A program made the position numbers and the translations under genes. Of a DNA stretch of 64,000 bases, positions 8,782 to 17,311 are shown in pieces. Position 1 is the first letter of the stretch, and every line of letters starts with the position of its first letter. This DNA comes from PALSA-612 sp963755155 (GTDB lineage: Bacteria; Actinomycetota; Thermoleophilia; Gaiellales; Gaiellaceae). The DNA is taken from the NCBI GenBank assembly GCA_963755155.1, contig CAVWIV010000003.1, positions 310,001 through 374,000 of the forward strand. Direction: 5' to 3'. Below the pieces are notes generated by a model, which worked only from the letters and a program-made list of their open reading frames with translations, was not told the DNA's origin and did no database searches.

Positions 8782-9573
8782 GTGAAGACCGTCCTCGTCA
8801 CGGGCTCGTCGACGGGGATCGGAGCAGCCTGCGCGACCCGGTTCGCAGCGCGCGGCTGGCGCGTGCTGGCCGGCGTCCGGAAGGCGGGTGACGCGCCCGC
8901 CGGCACCGAAGAGGTGCTCCTCGACGTGACAGACGCGGATGCCATCGCGTCGGCCGCTGCGCGCGTCGAGCGGCTCGACGGGCTCGTCGACAACGCCGGC
9001 ATCGCCGTCGCCTCGCCGCTCGAGCACTTGCCGCTCGACGTGCTGCGACGCCAGCTCGAGGTGAACGTCGTCGGCCAGCTCGCCGTGACGCAGGCGTTCC
9101 TGCCGGCGCTGCGGGCGGCTCGAGGGCGCATCGTCATCGTCGGCTCCATCGCGGGCAAGAGCGCGCTCCCGTTCCTCGGCGCCTACGCGATGTCGAAGCA
9201 CGCGCTCGAGGCGATGGCCGACTCGCTGCGCGTCGAGCTCGCGCCGGACGGCATCCACGTCTCACTCGTGGAGCCGGGGACGATCGCGACCCCGATCTGG
9301 ACGAAGCCGCAGCCGGTCGCCGACGAGCTGTCCGCAGACGGAACGGAGCGCTACGGCGCGCGTATCGAGGCGTTTCGCGCCGTAGCGGCCAAACGGTCCG
9401 GAAGGGCCGCTCCGCCCGAGCTAGTGGTACGCGCGATCGCGCACGCGCTGACAGCCGAGCGGCCGAAGACGCGCTATCTCGTCGGCCGCGACGCGAAGAT
9501 CCGCGCGACGATCGAGCGGTTGCCCGACCGGCTTCGCGACCGCATTCTCACGAAGGCGTTGCTCGACAGCTAG
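8782..9573 (+). CDS. SDR family oxidoreductase
   Basis: Classical short-chain dehydrogenase, 263 residues. Cofactor loop TGSSTGIG at 8-15, DNAGIAVA, catalytic Ser in VGSIAGKSA, and Tyr/Lys in YAMSKHALEA. Substrate unknown; position between acyl-CoA dehydrogenases and an acyl-CoA synthetase suggests a hydroxyacyl or alcohol substrate. GTG start at 8782, 6 bases after the preceding stop. Confidence 0.82.
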   Translation: MKTVLVTGSSTGIGAACATRFAARGWRVLAGVRKAGDAPAGTEEVLLDVTDADAIASAAARVERLDGLVDNAGIAVASPLEHLPLDVLRRQLEVNVVGQLAVTQAFLPALRAARGRIVIVGSIAGKSALPFLGAYAMSKHALEAMADSLRVELAPDGIHVSLVEPGTIATPIWTKPQPVADELSADGTERYGARIEAFRAVAAKRSGRAAPPELVVRAIAHALTAERPKTRYLVGRDAKIRATIERLPDRLRDRILTKALLDS

Positions 9574-9593
9574 GAGGAGGTTACGGTTCGCAC

Positions 9594-11198
9594 ATGGACG
9601 GCTTGATGATGGACTACCAGTTGACGCTCCCCCCGCTCCTGCGGCGCGCGGAGACGTACTTCCCGGACAAAGAGATCGTCACGAGGCTCCCCGACAAGAG
9701 CTTCCACCGCTACACGTACCGCGACTGCTGCCGGCGCTCCAAGCAGCTCGCGGTCGGGCTCAAGAACCTCGGGCTCGAGCGCGGCGACCGCGTCGCGACG
9801 CTCGCCTGGAACCACTACCAGCACATGGAGTGCTACCTCGGCATCCCGTGCGGCGGCTTCGTCCTCCACACGCTCAACCTCCGGCTGCATCCGTCCGACC
9901 TCGCGTACATCGCGACGCACGCCGGCGACAAGGTCGTCGTCGTCGACAAGATGCTGCTGCCGCTGCTCGACCAGTTCCGCGACGAGACGCCGATCGAGCA
10001 CGTCCTCGTCGTCGAGGACTCCTACGAGGAACTGCTGGCCGGCGCCGACCCGGACGAATGGGAGGACCCGGAGCTCGACGAGAACGAGGCCGCGGCCATG
10101 TGCTACACGAGCGGCACGACGGGCATGCCGAAGGGCGTCGTCTACTCGCACCGCTCGACGGTCCTCCACACGCTCGGGGTCGCCTCGGGCGCTCCGCTCG
10201 GCCATCCGCTCTCCGAGTCCGACACGTTCCTGCCGGTGGTGCCGATGTTCCACGCGAACGCGTGGGGCTATCCGTACCTCGCGACGATGATCGGCGCGAA
10301 CATCGTCTACCCCGGCCCGCACCTCGACGGCGAGAGCCTCCTCGACGCGTTCGAGCAGGAGCAGGTCACGTGGACGGCGGGCGTGCCGACGATCTGGCTC
10401 GGCATCCTCGCGCAGCTCGACGCGAATCCCGGCAAGTGGGATCTCTCGAGGCTCAAGGGCATGCTCTGCGGCGGCTCGGCGCCGCCGCGGGCGATGATCG
10501 ACGCGTACAAGACGCGGCACAACCTCTCGGTCGTCCACGGCTGGGGCATGACGGAGACGTCGCCGGTCGCGTCCGTCAGCGACCTCCCCGGGCCGCTGAA
10601 GGACGAGGAGTGGCCGAAGCAGCTCGACTACATCGAGATGCAGGGCATTCCGCTCCCGTTCGTCGAGCTACGGGCAAAGGACGTCGACGGCAACGAGATC
10701 CCGTGGGACGACGAGACGATGGGCGAGCTCGAGATCCGCGGCCCGTGGGTCGCGTCCGGCTACTACGACACGGCCGACCAGGCCGATCGCTGGACGGACG
10801 ACGGCTGGTTCATGACGGGCGACATCGTGACGCTCCATCCCAGCGGCTTCATCCGGATTCAGGACCGGTCGAAGGACGTCATCAAGTCGGGCGGCGAGTG
10901 GATCTCGTCGGTCGCGCTCGAGAACGCCCTCATGGGCCATCCGGCCGTGGCCGAGGCGGCCGTGATCGCCGTGCCCGACGAGAAGTGGGCCGAGCGGCCG
11001 CTCGCGGTCGTCGTCCTGCGGGAAGGGGAGTCCGCTACCGGCGACGAGCTGCGGGAGTTCCTCGCCCCGCAGTTCGCGAAGTGGTGGCTACCGGACGCCT
11101 TCGAGTTCGTCGACGAGATCCCGAAGACGGGCGTCGGGAAGTTCCGCAAGACGGCGCTCCGCGAGATGTTCGTCGCCGAGCCGACGGCGGCGGACTGA
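9594..11198 (+). CDS. Acyl-CoA synthetase (fatty-acid--CoA ligase, AMP-forming)
   Basis: A 534-residue AMP-forming ligase that activates a carboxylic acid with ATP and CoA. Motifs: P-loop YTSGTTGMPKG near residue 170, GWGMTETSP, the YYDTADQ/DGWFMTGD block, the RSKDVIKSGGEWIS hinge region, and the catalytic Lys in PKTGVGKFRKTALREM. Intact, no frame break. ATG at 9594 with a good ribosome site (AGGAGG at 9573-9578 region). Probably medium- or long-chain fatty acids; closes the plus-strand acyl-CoA run before the TetR operators. Confidence 0.88.
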   Translation: MDGLMMDYQLTLPPLLRRAETYFPDKEIVTRLPDKSFHRYTYRDCCRRSKQLAVGLKNLGLERGDRVATLAWNHYQHMECYLGIPCGGFVLHTLNLRLHPSDLAYIATHAGDKVVVVDKMLLPLLDQFRDETPIEHVLVVEDSYEELLAGADPDEWEDPELDENEAAAMCYTSGTTGMPKGVVYSHRSTVLHTLGVASGAPLGHPLSESDTFLPVVPMFHANAWGYPYLATMIGANIVYPGPHLDGESLLDAFEQEQVTWTAGVPTIWLGILAQLDANPGKWDLSRLKGMLCGGSAPPRAMIDAYKTRHNLSVVHGWGMTETSPVASVSDLPGPLKDEEWPKQLDYIEMQGIPLPFVELRAKDVDGNEIPWDDETMGELEIRGPWVASGYYDTADQADRWTDDGWFMTGDIVTLHPSGFIRIQDRSKDVIKSGGEWISSVALENALMGHPAVAEAAVIAVPDEKWAERPLAVVVLREGESATGDELREFLAPQFAKWWLPDAFEFVDEIPKTGVGKFRKTALREMFVAEPTAAD

Positions 11199-11295
11199 CC
11201 GCCACCACGCGGCGAAGACACCGACGTTCCGCTCCTCGAGCCAGGCTGCGTGCAACTCGGCCGTCGAGCGCGGCTTGTCATTACCGTTAGTTAGC

Positions 11296-11337
11296 ACGAC
11301 CGGTCGTTCTCCATAGCTGCATAGTACGACCGGTCGT
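11296..11337. promoter_or_regulatory. Twin TetR-type operator: two identical 12-bp palindromes
   Basis: ACGACCGGTCGT occurs at 11296-11307 and again at 11326-11337; the centres are exactly 30 bp apart, about three helical turns, so two repressor dimers would bind the same DNA face. The second copy extends imperfectly (AG.ACGACCGGTCGT.CT). ACCGACCGGTCGGT-like palindromes are common operators of TetR-family regulators of acyl-CoA metabolism. They lie just upstream of a tetR gene, implying autoregulation and control of the cluster to 15236. Confidence 0.75.
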
Positions 11338-11343
11338 GCTATC

Positions 11344-12007
11344 TTGTCAAGGCAAATCTTGGGCGAACTGCTCACCACTCCCTCCGAGACCTCCTCGAAA
11401 CGACGTCGCGCCGACGGCGAGCGCAGCCGGGCAGCGATTCTCTACGCGGCCACACAGCTCGCCACCGTCGAAGGCCTCGACGGCCTGTCGATCGGCCGCC
11501 TCGCCGAGCACACAGGCATGTCGAAGAGCGGCCTCTACGCCCACTTCGGCTCGAAGGAGGAGCTTCAGCTGGCGACGATCGACGCCGCAAGCGAGATCTT
11601 CGTCCGCGAGGTGATCGAGCCGGCGAGGGCGGCCGAAGGGGCAGCGCGCCTACGACGGCGCTCGCCGACTCGTTCCTCTCGTACCTCGACCGTCGCGTCT
11701 TCCCCGGGCGGCTGCTTCTTCGCGGCCGCGCAGGCGGAGCTCGACACGCACCCCGGCCCGGTGCGCGAGAAGCTACGCGAGACCGAGCCGACGGTGGCAC
11801 GCGTACATCGAGCGGCAGGTGCGCGGCGCGCAGGAGATGGGCGAGCTCGACGCGGCGGAGGATCCGGCGCAGCTCGCGTTCGAGCTGGACGCGATGCTGA
11901 AGATGGCGACGGCGGTCTTCGTGCTCCACGACGACGCCGAGGCGCTCGAGCGAGCCCGTCGTGGCGTCTCCGAGTCGCGCGTCGAGCGTGCGAAGATCGG
12001 GGCGTGA
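11344..12007 (+). CDS. TetR/AcrR family transcriptional regulator
   Basis: About 220 residues. N-terminal helix-turn-helix: AILYAATQLATVEGLDGLSI, RLAEHTGMSKSGLYAHF (recognition helix), GSKEELQLATI. The C-terminal ligand domain (LELDAMLKMATAVFVLHDD region) is typical. Three frame breaks: near 11645 (one missing or two extra bases), near 11707 (one extra) and near 11796 (one extra). TTG at 11344 or 11359 is the start. Immediately downstream of two operator palindromes and overlapping the next gene by GTGA, so it very likely represses the thioesterase-dehalogenase cluster; the inducer could be an acyl-CoA. Confidence 0.82.
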
Positions 12008-12423
12008 CGCCAGCCTCATCCCTGGGACGCCGGCGCTCCTGACGGCGTCCACATCTGGAAGACCCTCGGCTACCGCTTCGTCGAGGGCGCCGACGACCGG
12101 TCACGATCGAGTGGGATGCGGCGCCGGCGTACGCGTTCCCGAACGGTGGGCGGACGATCGTGCACGGCGGCATGGTCGCGACGTTGCTCGACACCGCGAT
12201 GGGCCACGTCTGCCTCGCCCGTCTAGAACCGGACGAGTCGTTCCTGACGGCGGACCTCCACGTCGACTTCTACCGCGCGGCAACGCCCGGCACGCTGCGC
12301 GCGGAGGCGGCTGTCAAGCACCAGTCGCGCCGCGCGATGTTTTGCGAGGCGTCGCTTTACGACACCGAAGGCGTGCTGCTGGCGTCGGCGCGCTGTACCC
12401 AGATCGTCAGGAGGGCCGAATGA
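12004..12423 (+). CDS. PaaI-type thioesterase
   Basis: Hot-dog thioesterase of about 139 residues. Core family block VHGGMVATLLDTAMGHV (the HGG and Asp of the active site) then LTADLHVDFYRA. GTG at 12004 overlaps the tetR stop. Two breaks: one extra base near 12022 and one missing base near 12099; reading through gives DGVHIWKTLGYRFVEG and then VTIEWDAAPAYAF, as expected upstream of the HGG block. Member of the TetR-controlled cluster; hydrolyses an acyl- or aryl-CoA, substrate unknown. Confidence 0.72.
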
Positions 12424-13338
12424 AGGCAGTCGTCATCGAGCAGACCGGCGGGCCCGAGGTGCTGACCCTGCAAGACGTGCCCGACCCCGACGTGTCCGAG
12501 GGACAGTCCCTGTTGCGCGTTCGTGCCGCGGGCGTCAATTTTCTCGACCTCCTCGTCCGGCAGGGCAACTACGCGCAGGCGCCGGAGCTCCCGACCATTC
12601 CCGGCGCCGAGGCGGCGGGCGAGACAGAGGACGGACGCCGCGTGATGGCGCTGCTGACCGGCGGGGGCTACGCGGAGCAGGTGGCGGTCGACACGGAGCG
12701 GCTGATACCGCTGCCGGAGGGCGCCTCGTTTGCCGACGGTGCGTCGTTCCTCCTGACGTTTCTCACGGCGTGGATCCCGCTGACGCGGCAGGTGCGGCTC
12801 GAGCCCGGTCAGACCGTGCTCGTCCACGCCGGCTCGGGCGGCGTGGGCACGGCGTCCATCCAGTGCGCGCGGCACCTCGGCGCGCGGGTCGTCGCGACCG
12901 CGTCGACCGAGGAGAAGCGGCAGTTCTGCCTCGAGCAGGGCGCCGAAGAGGCGTTCGGCTACGACGAGTTCGCCGAGGCGGTGCGCCCGGATGTCGTCAT
13001 GGACCCGGTTGGCGGCGACCTCTTCGCGGCGAGCGTCGGCATCCTCTCGCCGCTCGGCACGCTCGTCTCCATCGGCTACGCCGGCGGCTGGTGGCAGGAG
13101 ATGAACCCGGCCCTGCTCGTCGGGACGGAACGTCGGCGTTCAAGGCTTCTATCTCGGCCGGCTGATGGCGAGACGACCCGATGTGGTGGTCGCGGCGGCG
13201 GGCGAGCTGCTCGAGGTCTGGAGCTCCGGCGCGATCAAGCCGGTGGTCGGCGCGGAGTTTCCGCTGGCGCAGGCTGCGGACGCCCACAAGCTGATCGAGG
13301 ATCGCAAGCACGTGGGGAAAGTTGTCCTCGTTCCGTAG
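12420..13338 (+). CDS. Zinc-free quinone-oxidoreductase-like MDR protein
   Basis: About 305 residues, NADPH:quinone reductase / enoyl reductase branch of the medium-chain dehydrogenases. AAGVNFLDLLVRQGNY and the Rossmann motif VHAGSGGVGTASIQ near residue 140 are visible; no zinc-binding cysteine cluster. One extra base near 13134 breaks the frame, after which NVGVQGFYLGRLM and KHVGKVVLVP complete the family C-terminus. An AGGGACAGTCCCT palindrome (12499-12511) lies in-frame at residues about 27-31. ATGA overlap with the preceding gene. Confidence 0.82.
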
Positions 13339-13969
13339 CGCCCTCGTCACGGGCGGCGCGTCGGGGATCGGAGCGGCCGTCGTCACTGCGCTCGAAGGGG
13401 AGGGGACGACGGTGCAGTCGCTCGACCTCGCCACCGGCTTCGACGTCTCGGACCCGGACGCCTGGGACGACGTGGACGGCGCCGACTTCGCGTTCCTCAA
13501 CGCCGGCGTCGGCGGCTCGGGCGACGACCTCGCCGGCTACCGGCGGATGCTCGGCGCGAACGTCGACGGCGTCGTCTTCGGCGTGCGGCGAATGGAGCAG
13601 GTCATGGCGCCCGGCAGCTCGATCGTGGCTACGGCCTCGCTCGCCGGGCTCATGCCGATGCCCGCGGATCCCATCTACACGCTGACGAAGCACGCGGTCG
13701 TCGGGTATGTGCGCGCGATGGCGCCGCAGCTCGCCGAACGGGGCATCCGCATCAACGCGATCTGCCCGGGGTTCGTCGACACGCCCATCGTCACGCCCGA
13801 GCTGCGCGAGTGGATCGTGTCGGAAGGGATTCCCCTGATGGCCGCAGAGCAGGTCGCCGACGCCGTGCTCGCCGCAGCGCGGGCCGACGACACAGGGCAG
13901 GCGTGGGTCGTGCAGCCCGGCCGCGAGCCGCTGCGCTACGAGTTCCGTGGAGTGCCGGGGCCGCGATGA
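13322..13969 (+). CDS. SDR family oxidoreductase
   Basis: Short-chain dehydrogenase, 215 residues, somewhat short. TGGASGIG at 11-18, LNAGVGG, Ser in TASLAGL, Tyr and Lys in YTLTKHA, then CPGFVDTPI. TTG start at 13322 overlaps the end of the preceding gene by 17 bases; stop overlaps the dehalogenase start (ATGA). Could oxidise an alcohol released by the neighbouring dehalogenase, but that is inference from position only. Confidence 0.8.
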   Translation: MSSFRSALVTGGASGIGAAVVTALEGEGTTVQSLDLATGFDVSDPDAWDDVDGADFAFLNAGVGGSGDDLAGYRRMLGANVDGVVFGVRRMEQVMAPGSSIVATASLAGLMPMPADPIYTLTKHAVVGYVRAMAPQLAERGIRINAICPGFVDTPIVTPELREWIVSEGIPLMAAEQVADAVLAAARADDTGQAWVVQPGREPLRYEFRGVPGPR

Positions 13970-14844
13970 CCGTCTATCGGACACCGGACGACCGCTTCGA
14001 TGGGCTCTCCGACTTCGCGTTCGAGCCGCGGTACGCCGACCACGACGGGCTTCGCATGCACTACGTCGACGAAGGCGAGGGTGATCCCGTGCTCTGCCTC
14101 CACGGCGAGCCGACGTGGTCGTACCTCTACCGGAAGATGATCCCGGGCCTGTCCACCGTCGCGCGGGTCGTCGCACCCGACTACCTCGGCTTCGGCCGGT
14201 CCGACAAGCCCGTGGAGCGCGACTGGTACTCGTTCGATCGGCACTACGGTTCGATCCTCGGCCTCGTTGAACGACTTGACCTCCGCGGGCTCACCGTCGT
14301 CGTTCAGGACTGGGGCGGGCCGATCGGGTTGCGGCTCGCCGTCGAGCAGCCCGAGCGCGTGGCGCGGCTCGTCATCCTCAACACGGGCGTCGGCGGCGGC
14401 AGGGCGCCGAACGACGTGTGGCTCCGCTTCCGGGACGTCGTCCGGACAGCCGGCGGTGACTTCCAGCCTGGGAGGCTCATACGCACGGCGTGTGTGCGCG
14501 GTTTGTCGGACGAGATCGTTGCGGCCTATGACGCGCCGTTCCCGACGCCAGAGTCGAAAGCCGGCCCGTTGATGTTTCCCGAGCAGGTACCGACCGAGCC
14601 CGAGCATCCGAACACCGCTCCGTTGCTCGCGATCCGCGAAGCGATGAAGGCGTGGGAGAAGCCGACGCTCGTGCTCTTCGGCGACTCCGACCCCATCTTC
14701 CCGCCGGAGGTGGCCGAGCGGATCGCGGAGCTGATCCCAGGCGCACTCCCGGCGGAGACGATCGCGAACGCCGGCCACTTCGTCCAGGAGGACGCGGGCG
14801 AAGAGGTCGCCGCCCGCATCGTCCGCTTCCTCGAGGAGACGTGA
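13966..14844 (+). CDS. Haloalkane dehalogenase-like alpha/beta hydrolase
   Basis: A 292-residue alpha/beta hydrolase of the DhlA/DhmA subfamily, which hydrolyses C-halogen bonds of haloalkanes to alcohols. Seen: HGEPTWSYLYRKM at 46-58 (oxyanion region with Glu48), nucleophile elbow VVQDWGGPIG with Asp115 followed by Trp116 (halide-binding), acid Asp242 in FGDSDPIF, and His271 in NAGHFVQED. All catalytic residues are in place and the gene is intact. It sits in the TetR cluster between an SDR and a thioesterase; the natural substrate may not be halogenated. Confidence 0.82.
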   Translation: MTVYRTPDDRFDGLSDFAFEPRYADHDGLRMHYVDEGEGDPVLCLHGEPTWSYLYRKMIPGLSTVARVVAPDYLGFGRSDKPVERDWYSFDRHYGSILGLVERLDLRGLTVVVQDWGGPIGLRLAVEQPERVARLVILNTGVGGGRAPNDVWLRFRDVVRTAGGDFQPGRLIRTACVRGLSDEIVAAYDAPFPTPESKAGPLMFPEQVPTEPEHPNTAPLLAIREAMKAWEKPTLVLFGDSDPIFPPEVAERIAELIPGALPAETIANAGHFVQEDAGEEVAARIVRFLEET

Positions 14845-15236
14845 TGGACACTGAGGCACTGAACGCTGCAATGCCGCTCGGGACACGGCTCGGGATCGAG
14901 CTCGTGTCCGCGTCGCCCGACGAGGTCGTTCTGCGGCTCGCCTGGGCCGCGGATCTCTGCACATCGGGCGGCGTGCTGCACGGCGGCGCGATCATGAGCC
15001 TCGCCGACTCGGGCGGCGGGCTCTGCGCGTTCCTCAACCTCCCGGAGGACGCGAAGGGCACTGCGACGATCGAGTCGAAGACGAACTTCTTCGGCGCCGT
15101 GCGCGAGGGCCACGTGACAGCGACGTCACGCCCGCTACACAAGGGAAAGACGACGATCGTCGTCGAGACGGACGTTCACGACGCGGCAGGCCGTCACGTC
15201 GCCCGCGTCACGCAGACGCAGGCCGTGCTCCGCTAG
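14844..15236 (+). CDS. PaaI-type thioesterase (second copy)
   Basis: A 130-residue hot-dog thioesterase. MPLGTRLGIELVSAS start, active-site block GVLHGGAIMSLADSGGGLCA, then ESKTNFFGAVREG and VETDVHDAAGR. Related to but clearly different from the thioesterase at 12004. ATG at 14844 shares one base with the dehalogenase stop. Last enzyme gene of the TetR cluster. Confidence 0.85.
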   Translation: MDTEALNAAMPLGTRLGIELVSASPDEVVLRLAWAADLCTSGGVLHGGAIMSLADSGGGLCAFLNLPEDAKGTATIESKTNFFGAVREGHVTATSRPLHKGKTTIVVETDVHDAAGRHVARVTQTQAVLR

Positions 15237-15243
15237 GCGCGGC

Positions 15244-15249
15244 TACACT
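15244..15249 (+). promoter_or_regulatory. -10 box TACACT, leaderless start of small Cys protein
   Basis: TACACT ends 7 bases before the GTG at 15257; the gene thus seems to have its own leaderless promoter inside the run of coupled genes. Confidence 0.5.
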
Positions 15250-15256
15250 CGCGAGC

Positions 15257-15454
15257 GTGAAGCAGATCTGGCACGGTCGAGGCGCACAGGTCGTGGCCAA
15301 GTACGGCGAGCAGGCGCCGATGGCAGCGGTCTGCTGCAACGCTTGCCGGACGTGCGTCACGACGAACGTCGTCGGGCTCGCAACGGGCGCGCTCGCCGCC
15401 GCCGGTTACGCTGCCGTGCGTCTCGCTAGACGGCTTCGCCCAGCTTCACGCTGA
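15257..15454 (+). CDS. Small Cys-motif membrane-anchored protein, unknown function
   Basis: A 65-residue protein with the compact cysteine cluster CCNACRTC at residues 26-33 followed by a hydrophobic Ala/Gly/Val stretch (VGLATGALAAAGYAAVRLA) and a basic tail (RRLRP). This looks like a metal or disulfide motif on the cytoplasmic face of a single membrane helix. I do not recognise a family. GTG start with its own -10 box. Its 3' end overlaps the convergent methyltransferase gene by 29 bases. Confidence 0.6.
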   Translation: MKQIWHGRGAQVVAKYGEQAPMAAVCCNACRTCVTTNVVGLATGALAAAGYAAVRLARRLRPASR

Positions 15455-16085
15455 TCCCCCACGACAGGTCGGAGAAGCGCCGCATGTCTGCGATCATGCA
15501 ACCCGCCGCCGCGACCATCGCCGCCGTCACGTCCAGGTCCCAGTAGTGCTCCTCCTCGAAGGACTCCACGACCTCGGGCAGGCCTGCGTACTTCTCGGCC
15601 ATAGCCGCCGCATCGTCCCGGTCGGCGAACATGAGGTCGGCGAAGACGGCGATCCCGTCCGGCGCCAGGCTGGACGCCACACACCGCAGTAGCACGCCCT
15701 TCTCGTCCTCCGTCAGGTGATGGACAGCGTAGGTGCTGATCAGCCGATCGAACTGCTGCTGCTCGTCGAAGAACTCAAGTAAGTCGGCCTGCACGTAACC
15801 CACGCTCGGCAGGTGGGCGAGCTTCGGTCGAGCCAGCTCCATCATCTTAGGAGAGATGTCGACGCAGATCACATGCCGCGCCGTCGCGATGAGCGCCGAG
15901 GTATTGCCGGTGCCGCACCCGAGGTCGACAACAGTGGATGTCGCCGAGATCTCCGCGCGCTCGACTGTCCACTGCAGGCAATCCGCGTAGCCGGTGCGGA
16001 TCGGGTCCGCCTCGTCGAGGACGTCCTCGTCGTATCCCGCCGCCAGCTCGTCGTGGTTGAACTCGTCGACGTGCCGGCTGCGCAC
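15426..16085 (-). CDS. SAM-dependent class I methyltransferase
   Basis: A 219-residue Rossmann methyltransferase. SAM-binding motif VVDLGCGTGNTSAL near residues 45-58, acidic motif II ICVDISPKMME, and post-motif FDRLISTYAVHHL (ubiE/COQ5-like). Substrate unknown. GTG at 16085 shares a base with the stop of the acyl-CoA dehydrogenase upstream on the same strand, so they are co-transcribed. Confidence 0.8.
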   Translation of the reverse strand: MRSRHVDEFNHDELAAGYDEDVLDEADPIRTGYADCLQWTVERAEISATSTVVDLGCGTGNTSALIATARHVICVDISPKMMELARPKLAHLPSVGYVQADLLEFFDEQQQFDRLISTYAVHHLTEDEKGVLLRCVASSLAPDGIAVFADLMFADRDDAAAMAEKYAGLPEVVESFEEEHYWDLDVTAAMVAAAGCMIADMRRFSDLSWGISVKLGEAV

Positions 16086-17294
16086 TACGAGAAGCGCCAG
16101 GAGCCGCCGGAGGCGTACTCCTTGAGGATCCGGCGGCTGACGACCATGCGGTGCACCTCGTCCGGCCCGTCGTAGATACGTGCGGCACGTGCTTGCGAGA
16201 GCATGTTCGAGAGCGGCGAGCGATCGGTGAGCCCAAGCGCGCCGTGCACCTGCACCGCGCGGTCGATGACGTCGTTCAGCACGCCGGCGCCGAAGAACTT
16301 GATCAGCGACACCTCGACGCGCGCCTCGTCGCCCTCGTCGATCTTGTGCGCCGCGTCGAGCGTCATCAGACGGCACGCGTGAATCTCGACGGCGGAGTCG
16401 GCGATCCAGTTCTGCACCGTCTGCTTCTCGGCGAGCGGGCCGCCGAACGTCTCCCGCTCGAGCGAGTACGAGCACATGAGGTCGAAGGCGCGCTGCATCT
16501 GGCCGAGCCAGCGCATGACGTGATGGATGCGGCCCGGCCCCAGGCGTTTCTGCGCTATGCGGAAGCCGTCGCCGGGCTCGCCGAGGACGTTCCCGGCAGG
16601 CACGCGCACGCCCTCGTACGTCACCTCGCAGTGCGTCGTCCAGCCGCGACCCCGATGCCCCGACACCGGCACCGGCTCGATCGTGATGCCGGGCGCGTCC
16701 GCTGGCACGAGGATCTGGCTGGCACGGCGATGCGGCTCGCCGTCGGGGTCGGTGATGGCCATGACGATCGCGAAGCCGGCTCCCTCCGCGCCCGACGAGA
16801 ACCACTTGTGGCCGTCGATGACCCATTCGTCCCCGTCCCGAACGGCCCTGGTCTTTAGGAGGGTGGGGTCTGACCCCGAGACGTCCGGTTCGGTCATGGA
16901 GAAGAAGGACCGCGTGTCGCCCTCGACGAGCGGCCGGAGGAACTGCTCCTTCTGCTCCTCGGTGCCGAACAGATGGAGGATCTCGCCGTTGCCGGCGTCC
17001 GGCGCCTGGCAGTTGAAGACGAGCTGACCCCAGGAGCTCCGCCCGATCTCCTCGTTGAGGTACGCGTACGCGAGAAAGCCCTGCCCGGTGCCGCCGGCTT
17101 CCGGTGGCAGGTGCGGCGCCCAGAGCCCCTCCGACTTCGCGCGCGCACGCAGCGACGCCATCAGCTCCTCGGCGGCGTCGTCCTCCCGGTTGAGAGCACC
17201 CTCAGCCGGGATACACGTGCTCCTCGAGAAAGGCGCGATAGGTCGCGCGCAGCTCTTCGAACTGCTCGAGCGCCGGAAGCTCCGCGATCGCCAC
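16085..17294 (-). CDS. Acyl-CoA dehydrogenase
   Basis: About 402 residues, full-length FAD acyl-CoA dehydrogenase. MTEPDVSGSDPT (FAD/substrate loop), GHKWFSSGAEGAGFAIVM, VQNWIADSAVEIHACRLM, and the C-terminal RIYDGPDEVHRMVVSRRIL (catalytic Glu region of this subgroup). GTG at 17294; one extra base near 17207 breaks the N-terminus after EEHVYP. A GGGGTCTGACCCC palindrome (16865-16877) encodes the SGSDPT loop with a codon (TCA) unusual here. The start is served by a GATAAT -10 6 bases upstream. Confidence 0.87.
16865..16877. repeat. REP-like palindrome GGGGTCTGACCCC inside a gene
   Basis: Perfect 6-bp arms around a single centre base. It lies in-frame in the acyl-CoA dehydrogenase gene and encodes Gly-Ser-Asp-Pro of its conserved loop. 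Same family as the copies at 12499, 35219, 41931, 56279 and 56366-56415. Confidence 0.55.
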
Positions 17295-17299
17295 GGGCC

Positions 17300-17306
17300 T
17301 ATTATC
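17300..17306. promoter_or_regulatory. Bidirectional -10 element (TATTATC)
   Basis: Plus strand: TATTAT 17300-17305, 6 bases before ATG 17312. Minus strand: GATAAT 17306-17301, 6 bases before GTG 17294. The two start codons are only 17 bp apart, so both transcripts must be leaderless or nearly so, and the two -10 boxes share five base pairs. Confidence 0.6.
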
Positions 17307-17311
17307 GCGCC

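Noticed and set aside
11199..11295. Remnant minus-strand gene between the acyl-CoA synthetase and the TetR operators
   Set aside because: A short open frame with plausible residues exists, but it is continuous with the antisense of the synthetase gene and has no start or domain.
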